This document shows positions 16,963-24,909 of a DNA stretch of 64,000 nucleotides, one piece after another. Below the pieces are notes generated by a model, which was not told the DNA's origin, ran no database searches, and was given only the letters and a program-made list of their open reading frames with translations. Position numbers and translations under genes: made by a program. Each line of letters opens with the position of its first letter. Within the stretch, counting starts at the first letter, position 1. Source of the DNA: Lachnospiraceae bacterium UBA7143 (lineage in GTDB: Bacteria > Bacillota > Clostridia > Lachnospirales > Lachnospiraceae); the NCBI GenBank assembly GCA_002491905.1, contig DKWV01000011.1, positions 255,144 to 319,143 on the forward strand, given 5' to 3'.

Positions 16963-17667
16963 TTACGACTCCTTTTCATAGAGCCGGTTTTGCCGGATAT
17001 ACGCTTCCACCGCCTCCGGCACCAGTCCGCTCAGGGACGCTCCCCTGCGCGCCATTTCACGGATCTGTGTGGAGGATACATCCATACCCGCAAATTCCAG
17101 TATCTCAACGGAAGCACAGTATTTTTCACACAGATACCGCGCCTGGTGAAGAAGACGCTCTTGCGGCAGAACACGGTCAAAATCACTGCCGGTTGTCTCT
17201 CCGTCCACCCTGCAGGCAAAAGACTGCCCAGAACCTGCGTCAGTGGATGCCGTCCCTGTCCGCAACGCTGCCAGAATCGTACAGTTTTGGAAAATCAGCT
17301 CCGGGCTTTTCCAATCCTCTACGGCGTACAGGCTGTCAGCTCCCAGAATAAAGTAGTATGCCGCCTCAGGGTCTATGCGTCTCAGCTTTTTCAGGGTGTC
17401 GCATGTGTAGGTGTGCTTCCTCTGTAAGGCATCAGAAGCCTCCATCCTGGACAGCTCGAAACCGGGCATGTTCCTGATGGCAAGGGCTGTCATCTCACAG
17501 CGGGTCTGTATGGGCAGAACCTCCTTTTGGTTCTTCATATAGGGGACGCCGCTTGGCATGAACAGCACTTTTTCCAGCGCGAACTGCTCTTTTGCCTTTT
17601 TAGCAATCGCCAGATGCCCGTTGTGGATAGGATTGAAAGTGCCGCCCATAATGCCGATTCTTTTCAT
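16963..17667 (-). CDS. nadD: Nicotinate-nucleotide adenylyltransferase
   Basis: NadD makes deamido-NAD from nicotinate mononucleotide and ATP. The 234-residue protein begins MKRIGIMGGTFNPIHNGHL with the (T/H)xGH nucleotidyl-transfer motif, and ends with SSTQIREMARRG, the ISST-type motif. It is a little longer than the usual 200 residues because of a loop around residues 145-175 (SACRVDGE region). AAGGGGGAAA precedes the ATG. It follows yhbY as in other Firmicutes. Confidence 0.95.
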   Translation of the reverse strand: MKRIGIMGGTFNPIHNGHLAIAKKAKEQFALEKVLFMPSGVPYMKNQKEVLPIQTRCEMTALAIRNMPGFELSRMEASDALQRKHTYTCDTLKKLRRIDPEAAYYFILGADSLYAVEDWKSPELIFQNCTILAALRTGTASTDAGSGQSFACRVDGETTGSDFDRVLPQERLLHQARYLCEKYCASVEILEFAGMDVSSTQIREMARRGASLSGLVPEAVEAYIRQNRLYEKES

Positions 17668-17734
17668 GCATTTCCCCCTTTACGCTCTTTACCTGTAGCT
17701 TGTACGGCACTGTACAAAATCATGCCAGTAACAG

Positions 17735-18031
17735 TTACTTTGGCAGGACTATTTTGGGATTCTTCTTGTCCGGCTTATAGAGGATGATCTTCTTGCCGAT
17801 CACCTGCACCACCTTGGAATGGGTCCTCTCCGCTACCGCTTCGGCGATCATACGGGGATCGTCCCCGCAGTTTTTTAAGACGGCGATCTTCAAAAGTTCC
17901 CTTGTATTGAAAGCATCCGCTATGGACTCTGTAAATTCCGGCGTCAGGCTGGATTTCCCCACCTGAAAAATGGGGTCTGTGCCGTTTGCCAGACTCTTCA
18001 AATATGCCCGCTGCTTGCTTGTTAATTCCAT
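17735..18031 (-). CDS. yhbY: YhbY-type CRM-domain RNA-binding protein
   Basis: A 98-residue protein consisting of a single CRM domain (LTSKQRAYLKSLAN at the start, VGKSSLTPEFTESI, then GKKIILYKPDKKNPKIVLP at the end). The family binds pre-50S particles and aids ribosome assembly. AGAAGGAGA lies upstream of the ATG. It sits between obgE and nadD, its usual place. Confidence 0.94.
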   Translation of the reverse strand: MELTSKQRAYLKSLANGTDPIFQVGKSSLTPEFTESIADAFNTRELLKIAVLKNCGDDPRMIAEAVAERTHSKVVQVIGKKIILYKPDKKNPKIVLPK

Positions 18032-18055
18032 ATATTAAAGTCTCCTTCTCTAAGT

Positions 18056-18118
18056 CACTCGCGAACCCGCGCTTACGCGCTCCATGTCCGCCTTCGTCGG
18101 ACGTTCGCTCGTTAAGTG
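18056..18118. repeat. Multi-stem palindromic element between obgE and yhbY
   Basis: CACT...GCGAAC (18056-18066) pairs with GTTCGC...AGTG (18103-18118) and encloses two perfect small hairpins, GCGC-TTAC-GCGC-like at 18069-18081 and GTCCG-N7-CGGAC at 18086-18102. The fold is a three-way junction. It lies in a 136-base intergenic gap and does not code. It could be a dispersed extragenic palindrome or a processing site. Confidence 0.55.
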
Positions 18119-18121
18119 CGC

Positions 18122-18162
18122 AGAAAAAACAAATGTCTGCTGCGCAGCCGCTTGTTTTTTCT
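18122..18162 (-). terminator. Hairpin with T-rich arm after obgE
   Basis: AGAAAAAACAA (18122-18132) pairs with TTGTTTTTTCT (18152-18162), and an inner CTGCGCAG palindrome lies in the loop. It starts 6 bases beyond the obgE stop (minus strand). The T-rich arm makes partial termination or attenuation before yhbY plausible. Confidence 0.55.
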
Positions 18163-18167
18163 TTGCG

Positions 18168-19460
18168 CTACTTATAATAATCAAACGACAGCCCGTACAT
18201 TCGGACGGTGCTGCCCTCCTTGATGCCAAGCGCCTCAAGCTGTTCTAAAATCCCCTGCTTGCGCATAAAGTCCTGAAAGAATTTAAAGCCCTTCTCCGAT
18301 TCCAGATTGGTGTAGGAGAGCATCTTCTCAATGCGCGGACCCTCCACCACATACTCGTCCGCCGCCTCGTCATAGACCACGGTAAACGGCTCGTTTTCGA
18401 TGTCAAAGTGAAATTCTGGGAAGAATTCCTGCTCAAAGGTCAGGGGTTTGCTGTCCTCCATTTCACCAAGGCGGTTACTTACAGCGTAGAGAAGCTCCCG
18501 CACGCCTTTGCCGCTGATGGCGGAAATGGCGTAGACTGGAATGCCCTGCGGCTCAAATTCCGCCCGGATCTTTTCCACGGGATCGTCGTCCTTCTCATAG
18601 ATCATATCAATCTTGTTGGCGGCGATGATCTGGGGCTTTTCGGCCAGCGTCCTGTCGTAGTCGGCCAGCTCCCTGTTGATGGCATAGATATCCGCTATGG
18701 GGTCGCGCCCCTCTGTGGAGGCCGCATCCACGATATGCACAATCAGCCTTGTCCGTTCAATATGGCGCAGAAATTCATGGCCAAGGCCAACGCCCTCCGA
18801 CGCACCCTCAATCAGTCCGGGAATATCGGCGATCACAAAGCCCTTGGCGTCATCTAAATCCACCACACCAAGGTTGGGATTTAAAGTGGTAAAATGATAA
18901 TTGGCGATTTTGGGCCGGGCATTTGTCACTTTCGACAGAAAAGTGGATTTTCCCACATTGGGAAAACCGACCAGCCCCACGTCCGCGATCACCTTAAGTT
19001 CCAGAAGCAGCTCAAGCTCCCTGGCCGGCTGGCCCGGCTGGGCATACTTTGGCGCCTGCATGGTGCTGGTGGCATAGTGCTGGTTGCCGCTGCCGCCGCG
19101 CCCGCCTTTCAGCAGAAGGAAGCGTCTGTTTTCGCCGGACATGTCAGTGATGACCTTGCCGCTCTCGGCCTCGCGAATCACCGTGCCCTCAGGTACTTTG
19201 ATGACAATGTCTTCGCCGTTTCTGCCGGCGCAGTTTTTCTTGCCGCCCTCCTCGCCGTTTTTGGCACAGTATTTGCGGACATGGCGGAAGTCCGTCAGGG
19301 TGTTTAGCCCTTCGTCCACCTCGAAGTAGACGCTGCCGCCGTTTCCGCCGTCCCCGCCGTCGGGGCCGCCGTTTGGTACATATTTCTCTCGCCGGAAGGA
19401 GACGTGGCCGTCGCCTCCCCTGCCGCTTTTCACATATATTTTCGCACGATCTGCAAACAT
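18168..19460 (-). CDS. obgE: GTPase ObgE/CgtA
   Basis: An essential GTPase that binds the large ribosomal subunit and links ribosome assembly to stress and, in spore formers, to sporulation. The 430-residue protein has the glycine-rich Obg domain (about 1-158), the G domain with GFPNVGKSTF (G1), DIPGL (G3) and NKID (G4), and a C-terminal OCT domain (about 350-430). GGAGAGAG precedes the ATG. It follows rpmA by 70 bases in the standard rplU-prp-rpmA-obgE cluster. Confidence 0.97.
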   Translation of the reverse strand: MFADRAKIYVKSGRGGDGHVSFRREKYVPNGGPDGGDGGNGGSVYFEVDEGLNTLTDFRHVRKYCAKNGEEGGKKNCAGRNGEDIVIKVPEGTVIREAESGKVITDMSGENRRFLLLKGGRGGSGNQHYATSTMQAPKYAQPGQPARELELLLELKVIADVGLVGFPNVGKSTFLSKVTNARPKIANYHFTTLNPNLGVVDLDDAKGFVIADIPGLIEGASEGVGLGHEFLRHIERTRLIVHIVDAASTEGRDPIADIYAINRELADYDRTLAEKPQIIAANKIDMIYEKDDDPVEKIRAEFEPQGIPVYAISAISGKGVRELLYAVSNRLGEMEDSKPLTFEQEFFPEFHFDIENEPFTVVYDEAADEYVVEGPRIEKMLSYTNLESEKGFKFFQDFMRKQGILEQLEALGIKEGSTVRMYGLSFDYYK

Positions 19461-19530
19461 AATCTCTCTCCGTCATGAGGAATAGAAAAGCTCCAAACAT
19501 CAGGATGTTCGGAGCTGTCTCTTAAACTTC

Positions 19531-19815
19531 TTACTTCTCTACAGGATAAACGGACGCCTGCTTCTTATCTCTTCCTTTTCTCTCGAAACGAAGAACACCG
19601 TCTACCAGAGCAAACAGCGTATCGTCCCCGCCTTTTCCCACGTTCACGCCGGGATGAATCTTGGTTCCGCGCTGTCTGTATAAGATGTTTCCTGCCTTGA
19701 CAAACTGGCCGTCAGCTCTCTTCGCGCCCAATCTCTTGGATTCGGAATCGCGGCCGTTCTTGGTGGAGCCGACCCCCTTCTTATGAGCAAAAAACTGAAG
19801 GTTCATATTCAACAT
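19531..19815 (-). CDS. rpmA: 50S ribosomal protein L27 with cleavable N-terminus
   Basis: L27 reaches the peptidyl transferase centre of the 50S subunit. The 94-residue protein starts MLNMNLQFFAHKKG; the short leader ending in LQFFA is the Firmicute-type extension that the protease Prp removes to expose the functional N-terminus. The prp gene is immediately upstream. AAGGAGG lies 10 bases before the ATG. Confidence 0.97.
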   Translation of the reverse strand: MLNMNLQFFAHKKGVGSTKNGRDSESKRLGAKRADGQFVKAGNILYRQRGTKIHPGVNVGKGGDDTLFALVDGVLRFERKGRDKKQASVYPVEK

Positions 19816-19819
19816 GGTA

Positions 19820-20152
19820 TTACACCTCCTTAAATGTCAATTTACAATGTTTTTTCCCGTACTGGGCCTCAATCCGGCTCAGTCCGAGCACCAGAGAATC
19901 CATAAGCGCAACAGAAGTTTCATACAGGGGCTGTCTCAAAAAGGAACAGCTGATTCTGCCCGCCTTTTCATCCGCTTCTGCCTGTATCGGTTCCTTTGTG
20001 ACTTCCTCGAGGGAATTCACCGTGTTGATCACCAGAGCCGAAACCGCCGCACAGACAATATCCTGACCGTAGTCCGCATATGCCGCGTGGCCGTCACAGG
20101 TAAACTTTCGGTATTCTCCTGCCTTTGTTTTATAAATGGTAACCTTGGTCAT
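19820..20152 (-). CDS. prp: Ribosomal-processing cysteine protease Prp
   Basis: Prp cleaves the N-terminal extension of L27. The 110-residue protein has the catalytic histidine in DGHAAYADYGQDI (about residue 22) and cysteine in VCAAVSALVINTVNSL (about 34). Its ATG overlaps the rplU stop as TAATG, and rpmA begins 4 bases after its own stop, so the three genes are translationally linked. Confidence 0.94.
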   Translation of the reverse strand: MTKVTIYKTKAGEYRKFTCDGHAAYADYGQDIVCAAVSALVINTVNSLEEVTKEPIQAEADEKAGRISCSFLRQPLYETSVALMDSLVLGLSRIEAQYGKKHCKLTFKEV

Positions 20153-20457
20153 TACGCGTTGATCTTGTCGATCTTGATCTGCGTATAGGGCTGTCTGTGA
20201 CCGTTTTTCTTGTGGTAGCCGGTTTTTCTCTTATATTTGTAAACGATAACCTTGCGCGCCTTGCCCTGATCCATAACGGTTCCTGTCACGGTCGCGTTCG
20301 CCACATCGCCTGCAACTTTAAGATCCTTATCGCTGACTGCGATCACCTGATCGAAGGTAACGGTAGAACCAACCTCAACGTCAAGCTTCTCCACTCTGAT
20401 CTCATCGCCCTCGGATACCTTGTACTGTTTTCCGCCTGTTGCAATGATTGCGTACAT
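20152..20457 (-). CDS. rplU: 50S ribosomal protein L21
   Basis: L21 is a 23S rRNA-binding protein of the large subunit. The start at 20457 gives the canonical MYAIIATGGKQYKVSEGD and has AGGAGGTG 8 bases upstream; the longer frame to 20484 runs through the ribosome binding site. The 101-residue length and the C-terminal GHRQPYTQIKIDKI are typical. A structured leader lies upstream. Confidence 0.97.
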   Translation of the reverse strand: MYAIIATGGKQYKVSEGDEIRVEKLDVEVGSTVTFDQVIAVSDKDLKVAGDVANATVTGTVMDQGKARKVIVYKYKRKTGYHKKNGHRQPYTQIKIDKINA

Positions 20458-20476
20458 ATCTGCACACCTCCTATTC

Positions 20477-20526
20477 ATGGACAAAAGTCCATTTACTCGC
20501 TAACTGTGGTGATGCCAAAAGGGCAT
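20477..20526 (-). promoter_or_regulatory. Probable L21 leader RNA: two matched hairpins upstream of rplU
   Basis: Two small perfect hairpins share a loop: ATGGAC-AAAA-GTCCAT (20477-20492) and ATGCC-AAAAG-GGCAT (20512-20526), plus strand. They lie 20 to 70 bases before the rplU start. Firmicute rplU genes often carry an autoregulatory L21 leader in this place; identity with that Rfam family was not tested. Confidence 0.55.
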
Positions 20527-20634
20527 ACTTTTACCTCGTTATGCGGCACACTTAATAAGCATATACATTTTATGCCAGTTTGTCAACCAAAATTTGATTT
20601 TTTCTTCCTTTACCAGACCCTACTCTTCCCACCG

Positions 20635-21156
20635 TCAATCCTTGCTGCCCGTTTTCCGTATTGCAAACAGGGAATCCAGTTCTTCATCCTTATAATAAAA
20701 GAACAGAAGGAGTGCGAGTATGGCCACTCCCACAGTGATATAAATATCAGCCACATTGAACTTCGGGAAATTGATTGGCACAAAGTAAATAAAGTCTACC
20801 ACATAATTTCTGCTCACACGGTCAAGCAGGTTTCCCACCGCACCGCTTAAGATGAACAGCAAGCACAGACGCATCGGGACAAAACGTTTTCCCGAAGGAA
20901 GGGTAAGATATTTCCACAAAAGAAGTAAAATGACAATGGCTGTCAAGCCGATCAGGAAGGTCTGTCTTCCCATAAAGGAACTGAATGCCGCCCCCGTGTT
21001 TTCCAGATAGGAAAATTCCAGCACACGGTTGATTATGACAAAGGGTTCCTGTCCTTTCAGATGAGAAATGGCCAGCCATTTGGTGTACTGATCTGCAAGA
21101 AGCAGGCTGCATAATGCCAAAGTGGAAAAAAAAAGATGTTGTTTCTGTATTTTCAT
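20635..21156 (-). CDS. lspA: Lipoprotein signal peptidase (signal peptidase II)
   Basis: LspA removes signal peptides from prolipoproteins in the membrane. The roughly 173-residue protein has four predicted transmembrane segments and the two catalytic aspartates in GNLLDRVSRNYVVDFI and NVADIYI. The start is not certain: the ATG at 21156 lacks a close ribosome binding site (AAAGGA is 17 bases away), and the frame stays open to 21192. The gene is inserted between the NUDIX gene and rplU. Confidence 0.93.
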   Translation of the reverse strand: MKIQKQHLFFSTLALCSLLLADQYTKWLAISHLKGQEPFVIINRVLEFSYLENTGAAFSSFMGRQTFLIGLTAIVILLLLWKYLTLPSGKRFVPMRLCLLFILSGAVGNLLDRVSRNYVVDFIYFVPINFPKFNVADIYITVGVAILALLLFFYYKDEELDSLFAIRKTGSKD

Positions 21157-21237
21157 GGTTAAGACGAGACATTCCTTTCTGTCAAAATACAAATGTTTTT
21201 CAAAAAATGACTAAATAAGTCAATTTTCGCATCAGTT

Positions 21238-21795
21238 TTAAAATGAAGGATTCCCTGCAAAAAAGAAAGCGGCTATCTGCGCCCGGGAACTGAACTCTTC
21301 CGTCTCAAGCAGTTCCCGAACTTCTTCTTTCGTATAGAAATCGGCGGTAATCTGTTCGTTTTCTGAGGTGTGGTCTTCAAAATTGCCCTCCGCTTCCACA
21401 AATGCAATCTGCGTCTTCACATCGGAGAAGGCAACGGCGGCAAAGGAAGGCGGCAGAATACTGTGGATTTTCTTTATGCCGAGCCCCGTCTCCTCATAAA
21501 GTTCTCTCTGGATACATTCTTCCAGAGACTCTCCTTCGTTTATCATGCCTGCACAGAGATTATAGACAAAACGGTTGACACCCATGCGGAATTCCCGAAG
21601 CAGCAGCATTTTCCCCTCATGGAATGCGACGATGGAGACGCCGCTGACGTGCCTCCCAATGGCCTCCGGACCGGGAATCTCATGGCGGCTGACAATCTCA
21701 TACTTTTTTTCGCGTCCGGCTTTATTGCAGTAAGTCAGCTCATAATTTTTCAGATATTTTCCGTCCTTTACCTTTTCCATATGTAAAAGCTTCAT
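21238..21795 (-). CDS. NUDIX hydrolase (ADP-ribose pyrophosphatase-like)
   Basis: A 185-residue protein with a NUDIX box, GMINEGESLEECIQRELYEETGL-like, in the middle (about residues 87-109, with the catalytic REL-EE core). The N-terminal strand region and the position of the box resemble ADP-sugar pyrophosphatases. The substrate cannot be fixed from sequence. AAGGAG precedes the ATG. It lies 27 bases after rng in the same direction. Confidence 0.88.
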   Translation of the reverse strand: MKLLHMEKVKDGKYLKNYELTYCNKAGREKKYEIVSRHEIPGPEAIGRHVSGVSIVAFHEGKMLLLREFRMGVNRFVYNLCAGMINEGESLEECIQRELYEETGLGIKKIHSILPPSFAAVAFSDVKTQIAFVEAEGNFEDHTSENEQITADFYTKEEVRELLETEEFSSRAQIAAFFFAGNPSF

Positions 21796-21822
21796 GACAT
21801 TCTCCTTATCCGTTAATCACCG

Positions 21823-23010
21823 CTATTTCAACTGTTCCGCAAGGCTGGGAGCCACTTTCTTTCTGGTAAGCTCCATCAGCCCCAGCGCGGTCATATCTAA
21901 GGCTCTGGCGGGAATGGGATCTCTCCTTAAAAGAGTCCGCATATATTCCAGAAGTTCCGTTTCCCGTTCCCTGCTTTTTACATTGATAAAATCCACAAGA
22001 ATCATGCCGGACAGGTTTCTTGCCCGCAGATGCAGGGCAATCATTTCCGCGGCTTCCCGGTTGATCCGATAGAACGTTTCCTCCCGATCCTTTCCCGCTT
22101 CGTATTTTCCTGTATTGACGTCGATGGAAACCAGCGCCTCCGTAGGCTCGATGACCAGATAGCCTCCAGATTTCAGCCATACCTTTTTATCGGTAAGCTC
22201 CTGCAGGCGCTGCTCCACGGAATACAGCTTGTAGAGCGGCAGAAGGGAATCCTCGTAGAGACGCAGAGGAATATCCGCCCTTTGGCATGGATCCAGCAGA
22301 ATATCATATACTTCCGGCAGATCCGTGATTACCTCATCAAATTCACTGCGGTAAGCGTTTTCCACAAAGGAAACATAATCCTGTTTATTTTGGTAAAGAC
22401 AGCTATAGCAGGTACGGGAAGCGGCAATTTCCAGAATATGCGCCAGCGTATCCGCAAGCGTCCGGGCTTCTTCCAGAAGCGCCTCCTCCCGTTCCAGCGT
22501 TCCAGCGTTCGTTCTCACAATCAGCCGGAAACGTTCAGAGATCTGCTTAAGTTCCTCCAATTCACGGAAATGCGCCTGTCGCCCTGCGTCCAGCTTGGAG
22601 GAAACCTGCACGCCGTCCTTTTGCCCCTTGGGCCTGATCCCCACCACCGCGTACTGGCCGGGCAGGGAAAGCTTCGTCGTTACGCCTGCAAGCTTCGTCT
22701 TCATAGGCTCCCTGTCAACCTGCACCAGTACTTCATCGTCGATTTTTAAGGTGCCATCCGGCTTTCGGTTTAACACAAAGGCGGAAACGGCATCGTTCAT
22801 AGACAGGAATGTCAGATTCCTGCCGCCCAGATCAACAAAGGCAGCGTTGATATTCCGGGAAATATTTTGTACTTTGCCGATGTAGATATCACCTACGGTT
22901 ATGGCCGCATCGTGCTGGACACTGGCGGAAAGAATCCGATTGTCGTTCATAAGGAGACTGAGGCGTCTGTCATGTAATTTCAGGATGAGGATTTTGCCGT
23001 CTGATGTCAT
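21823..23010 (-). CDS. rng: Ribonuclease G/E family endoribonuclease
   Basis: RNase E/G enzymes make initiating cuts in mRNA and process rRNA ends. The 395-residue protein has an S1 domain (about 35-120, AFVDLGGRN), the RNase H-like/DNase I-like catalytic region and the metal-binding aspartates in LVSIDVNTG and MILVDFINV. It ends at LGLMELTRKKVAPSL and lacks the downstream zinc-link CPxC and small domain found in E. coli RNase G (about 490 residues), as is often the case in Clostridia. AAAGGAGA lies upstream of the ATG. Confidence 0.93.
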   Translation of the reverse strand: MTSDGKILILKLHDRRLSLLMNDNRILSASVQHDAAITVGDIYIGKVQNISRNINAAFVDLGGRNLTFLSMNDAVSAFVLNRKPDGTLKIDDEVLVQVDREPMKTKLAGVTTKLSLPGQYAVVGIRPKGQKDGVQVSSKLDAGRQAHFRELEELKQISERFRLIVRTNAGTLEREEALLEEARTLADTLAHILEIAASRTCYSCLYQNKQDYVSFVENAYRSEFDEVITDLPEVYDILLDPCQRADIPLRLYEDSLLPLYKLYSVEQRLQELTDKKVWLKSGGYLVIEPTEALVSIDVNTGKYEAGKDREETFYRINREAAEMIALHLRARNLSGMILVDFINVKSRERETELLEYMRTLLRRDPIPARALDMTALGLMELTRKKVAPSLAEQLK

Positions 23011-23111
23011 GGAATAGTTGTCTCCTTTAGGGGCTTCATTATTTCAAGGACTATGTTGCCATAGCCCTTGCATGTTGTCAATGTGTTTTTATCGAACGGC
23101 GGGTGACGCCC

Positions 23112-23423
23112 TCACATATATTTCACCGCAGTCCCGTAGGCAATCACCTCGGCAGCACTCTGCATGAGCGATGAGGAGGCGTAGCGGATATTGACTACCG
23201 CGTCCGCGCCCATCCCCTCCGCCTCATCCACCATACGTTTCACGGCAATCTGTCTGGCCTGATTCAGCATATCGGTATACTCTTTCACCTCTCCGCCAAC
23301 CAGCGTCTTGATTCCCGCCATAAAATCTTTGCCGAAATTTTTCGTCTGTACAATGCTTCCCTTGACGATTCCCAGCGTTTCCAGTTCCTTTCCCGAAATA
23401 TAATCAGTATTTACGAGCAGCAT
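23112..23423 (-). CDS. YbjQ/UPF0145 family protein
   Basis: A 103-residue protein of the YbjQ family (sometimes called heavy-metal-binding), with the conserved GIVKGSIVQTKNFGKD, AEGMGADAVVNIRYASS and VIAYGTAVKY segments. The family forms pentameric rings; its role is unproven. Its start overlaps the end of the MerR gene by 20 bases, so the two are one transcription unit and may act in the same response. Confidence 0.88.
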   Translation of the reverse strand: MLLVNTDYISGKELETLGIVKGSIVQTKNFGKDFMAGIKTLVGGEVKEYTDMLNQARQIAVKRMVDEAEGMGADAVVNIRYASSSLMQSAAEVIAYGTAVKYM

Positions 23424-24042
23424 CCTCTTCTCCTCCTTCTAATTCCTTTATGCGCTGCAAAAGCGCGATGATCACGGCAAAAACAGCTGCGATGGGCACC
23501 AACAGAACCACGCCGAACAACAGGTTCGGGATCGGGTCGTGTGCATAGCCCCAGATGAGCGTGCCGACAAGAGCAGACATAATCAGAATAAAAACGACGG
23601 CCGCAAAGATGGAACCTCTCTTTTTTCTGATGGTGTCGTCTGACACATTTTTGAACTTCGTTCCCTTTTCTTCCATTTCTACCATCCTCTCCAGATATTG
23701 GTCAGGGGAAAGGGTCTGGTAGAGGCAGTCCTCCTCCAGAATCAGTCGGCACAGCCCGACAGTCTCCGACAGATTTGTCTGCTCCCGCTCCAGCACGATG
23801 AGCTGACGGTGCAAGGCGTCCGCCAGAAGCAGTTCGCCGCTCTGGATCCGCCTGATCTCATCAATGGGCAGGGAGAGTTTGCGCAAAAGTTTAATTTTCT
23901 TTAAACGCAGCACATCTGCCTCATCGTATTCCCGATAGCCGTTCTCACTGTTTCGTTTCGGGTGCAGAAGCCCCTGCTGTTCATAAAAACGAATGTTCTT
24001 CTTAGAGATGCCCACCTGCTGTTCCACTTCATTGATTTTCAT
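23404..24042 (-). CDS. MerR family regulator with C-terminal membrane anchor
   Basis: A 212-residue protein with an N-terminal MerR winged helix (about 1-68; MKINEVEQQVGISKKNIRFYE) and a coiled-coil dimer region (about 75-115). It then has two transmembrane helices (about 142-165 and 170-193) instead of a soluble effector domain. The start at 24042 follows AAAGGAGG; the frame to 24102 is spurious. The promoter has the 19-base spacer typical of MerR targets, so it is probably autoregulated. A membrane-tethered MerR is unusual and suggests sensing of an envelope signal. Confidence 0.88.
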   Translation of the reverse strand: MKINEVEQQVGISKKNIRFYEQQGLLHPKRNSENGYREYDEADVLRLKKIKLLRKLSLPIDEIRRIQSGELLLADALHRQLIVLEREQTNLSETVGLCRLILEEDCLYQTLSPDQYLERMVEMEEKGTKFKNVSDDTIRKKRGSIFAAVVFILIMSALVGTLIWGYAHDPIPNLLFGVVLLVPIAAVFAVIIALLQRIKELEGGEEDAARKY

Positions 24043-24084
24043 GTCATCCTCCTTTCTGAAGCATTTCTTTCCTCTGACACCGTC

Positions 24085-24115
24085 AGAATAAGGCTTCCAC
24101 AAGGGGGAAGGTCAA
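24085..24115 (-). promoter_or_regulatory. MerR-type promoter with 19-base spacer
   Basis: On the minus strand TTGACC (24110-24115) and TATTCT (24085-24090) are 19 bases apart, and the spacer contains the dyad CTTCC-N7-GGAAG. An over-long spacer with a central dyad is the hallmark of promoters untwisted by MerR proteins. It lies 43 bases before the MerR ATG. Confidence 0.75.
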
Positions 24116-24135
24116 GAGGAATGATGAAAAAAATT

Positions 24136-24909
24136 CTATTTTTGCAAAAGAAGCGGAACAAGCTGTCCCGGCTCCCCCTCTTTTGCGAGATCTGTATAAG
24201 TCTCCAGTCTCGTCACCTGTACGGCAGAAACTGGTATTTCACGACCTGCAAAGGTGCAGAATTTCTCAAAGACCACCGTTGGCTTGATGTTGCCGCTGCT
24301 GCTGGCGTCCACAGTCATTTGGATGCAGGGAACTGTCATGCGGTTTTGTCCCGGATCGGTTACACACATCGCCGCGACTGATGACATGCTGTCTGCAAGC
24401 ACCTGCGTTTCGCCCGCCCGTATCTCGTAAATCCCCTGTTTTAAGTCCATTTCAAGGATATTTTTTTTCGTTTCTTTGGTATAAAGAATCTGGTTCTGCG
24501 CATAAAACAATGCGACAGATTGCGCAAGGTCTGGAATGCCAAAGCTTCCCTCTTTCAAATGGATCTGGTAGGAAGCAGCCGCTACGCTCGCCATAGCGTT
24601 TTTTGCCTGATCCGGCAGTACATTTACGGCAAGTACTTCTACGCCTTCCACCATAACCCGGTTCAACGCATCTTTCATATCTTCGACAGAAGACATGGAC
24701 AGCACTTCCAAGTCCATATATTCCCCGCAGCTTTCAATCCCCACGCCGAGGGGGGCCGCGAAAGACATGATCTGGTGGGGACTGAACCCTTCCGAGTATT
24801 TCACGTCAATGTCTGCCCTTCTGACAGCCTTTTGGAAAAAGCGCATCATGTCCAGATGACCGATAAATTTCATAGCGCCATATTTGGCGAATTTGATTCT
24901 GACTTTCAT
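24136..24909 (-). CDS. TIGR03936 family (DUF2344) radical-SAM-linked protein
   Basis: A 257-residue protein with the family opening MKVRIKFAKYGAMKFIGHLDMMRFFQKAVRRA and the FSPHQIMSFAAPLGVG segment. The family always accompanies TIGR03960 radical SAM proteins, and its exact job is unknown. It overlaps the TIGR03960 gene by 4 bases, so the two are translationally coupled. In many Firmicutes the pair precedes rng and rplU, as here. Confidence 0.92.
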   Translation of the reverse strand: MKVRIKFAKYGAMKFIGHLDMMRFFQKAVRRADIDVKYSEGFSPHQIMSFAAPLGVGIESCGEYMDLEVLSMSSVEDMKDALNRVMVEGVEVLAVNVLPDQAKNAMASVAAASYQIHLKEGSFGIPDLAQSVALFYAQNQILYTKETKKNILEMDLKQGIYEIRAGETQVLADSMSSVAAMCVTDPGQNRMTVPCIQMTVDASSSGNIKPTVVFEKFCTFAGREIPVSAVQVTRLETYTDLAKEGEPGQLVPLLLQK

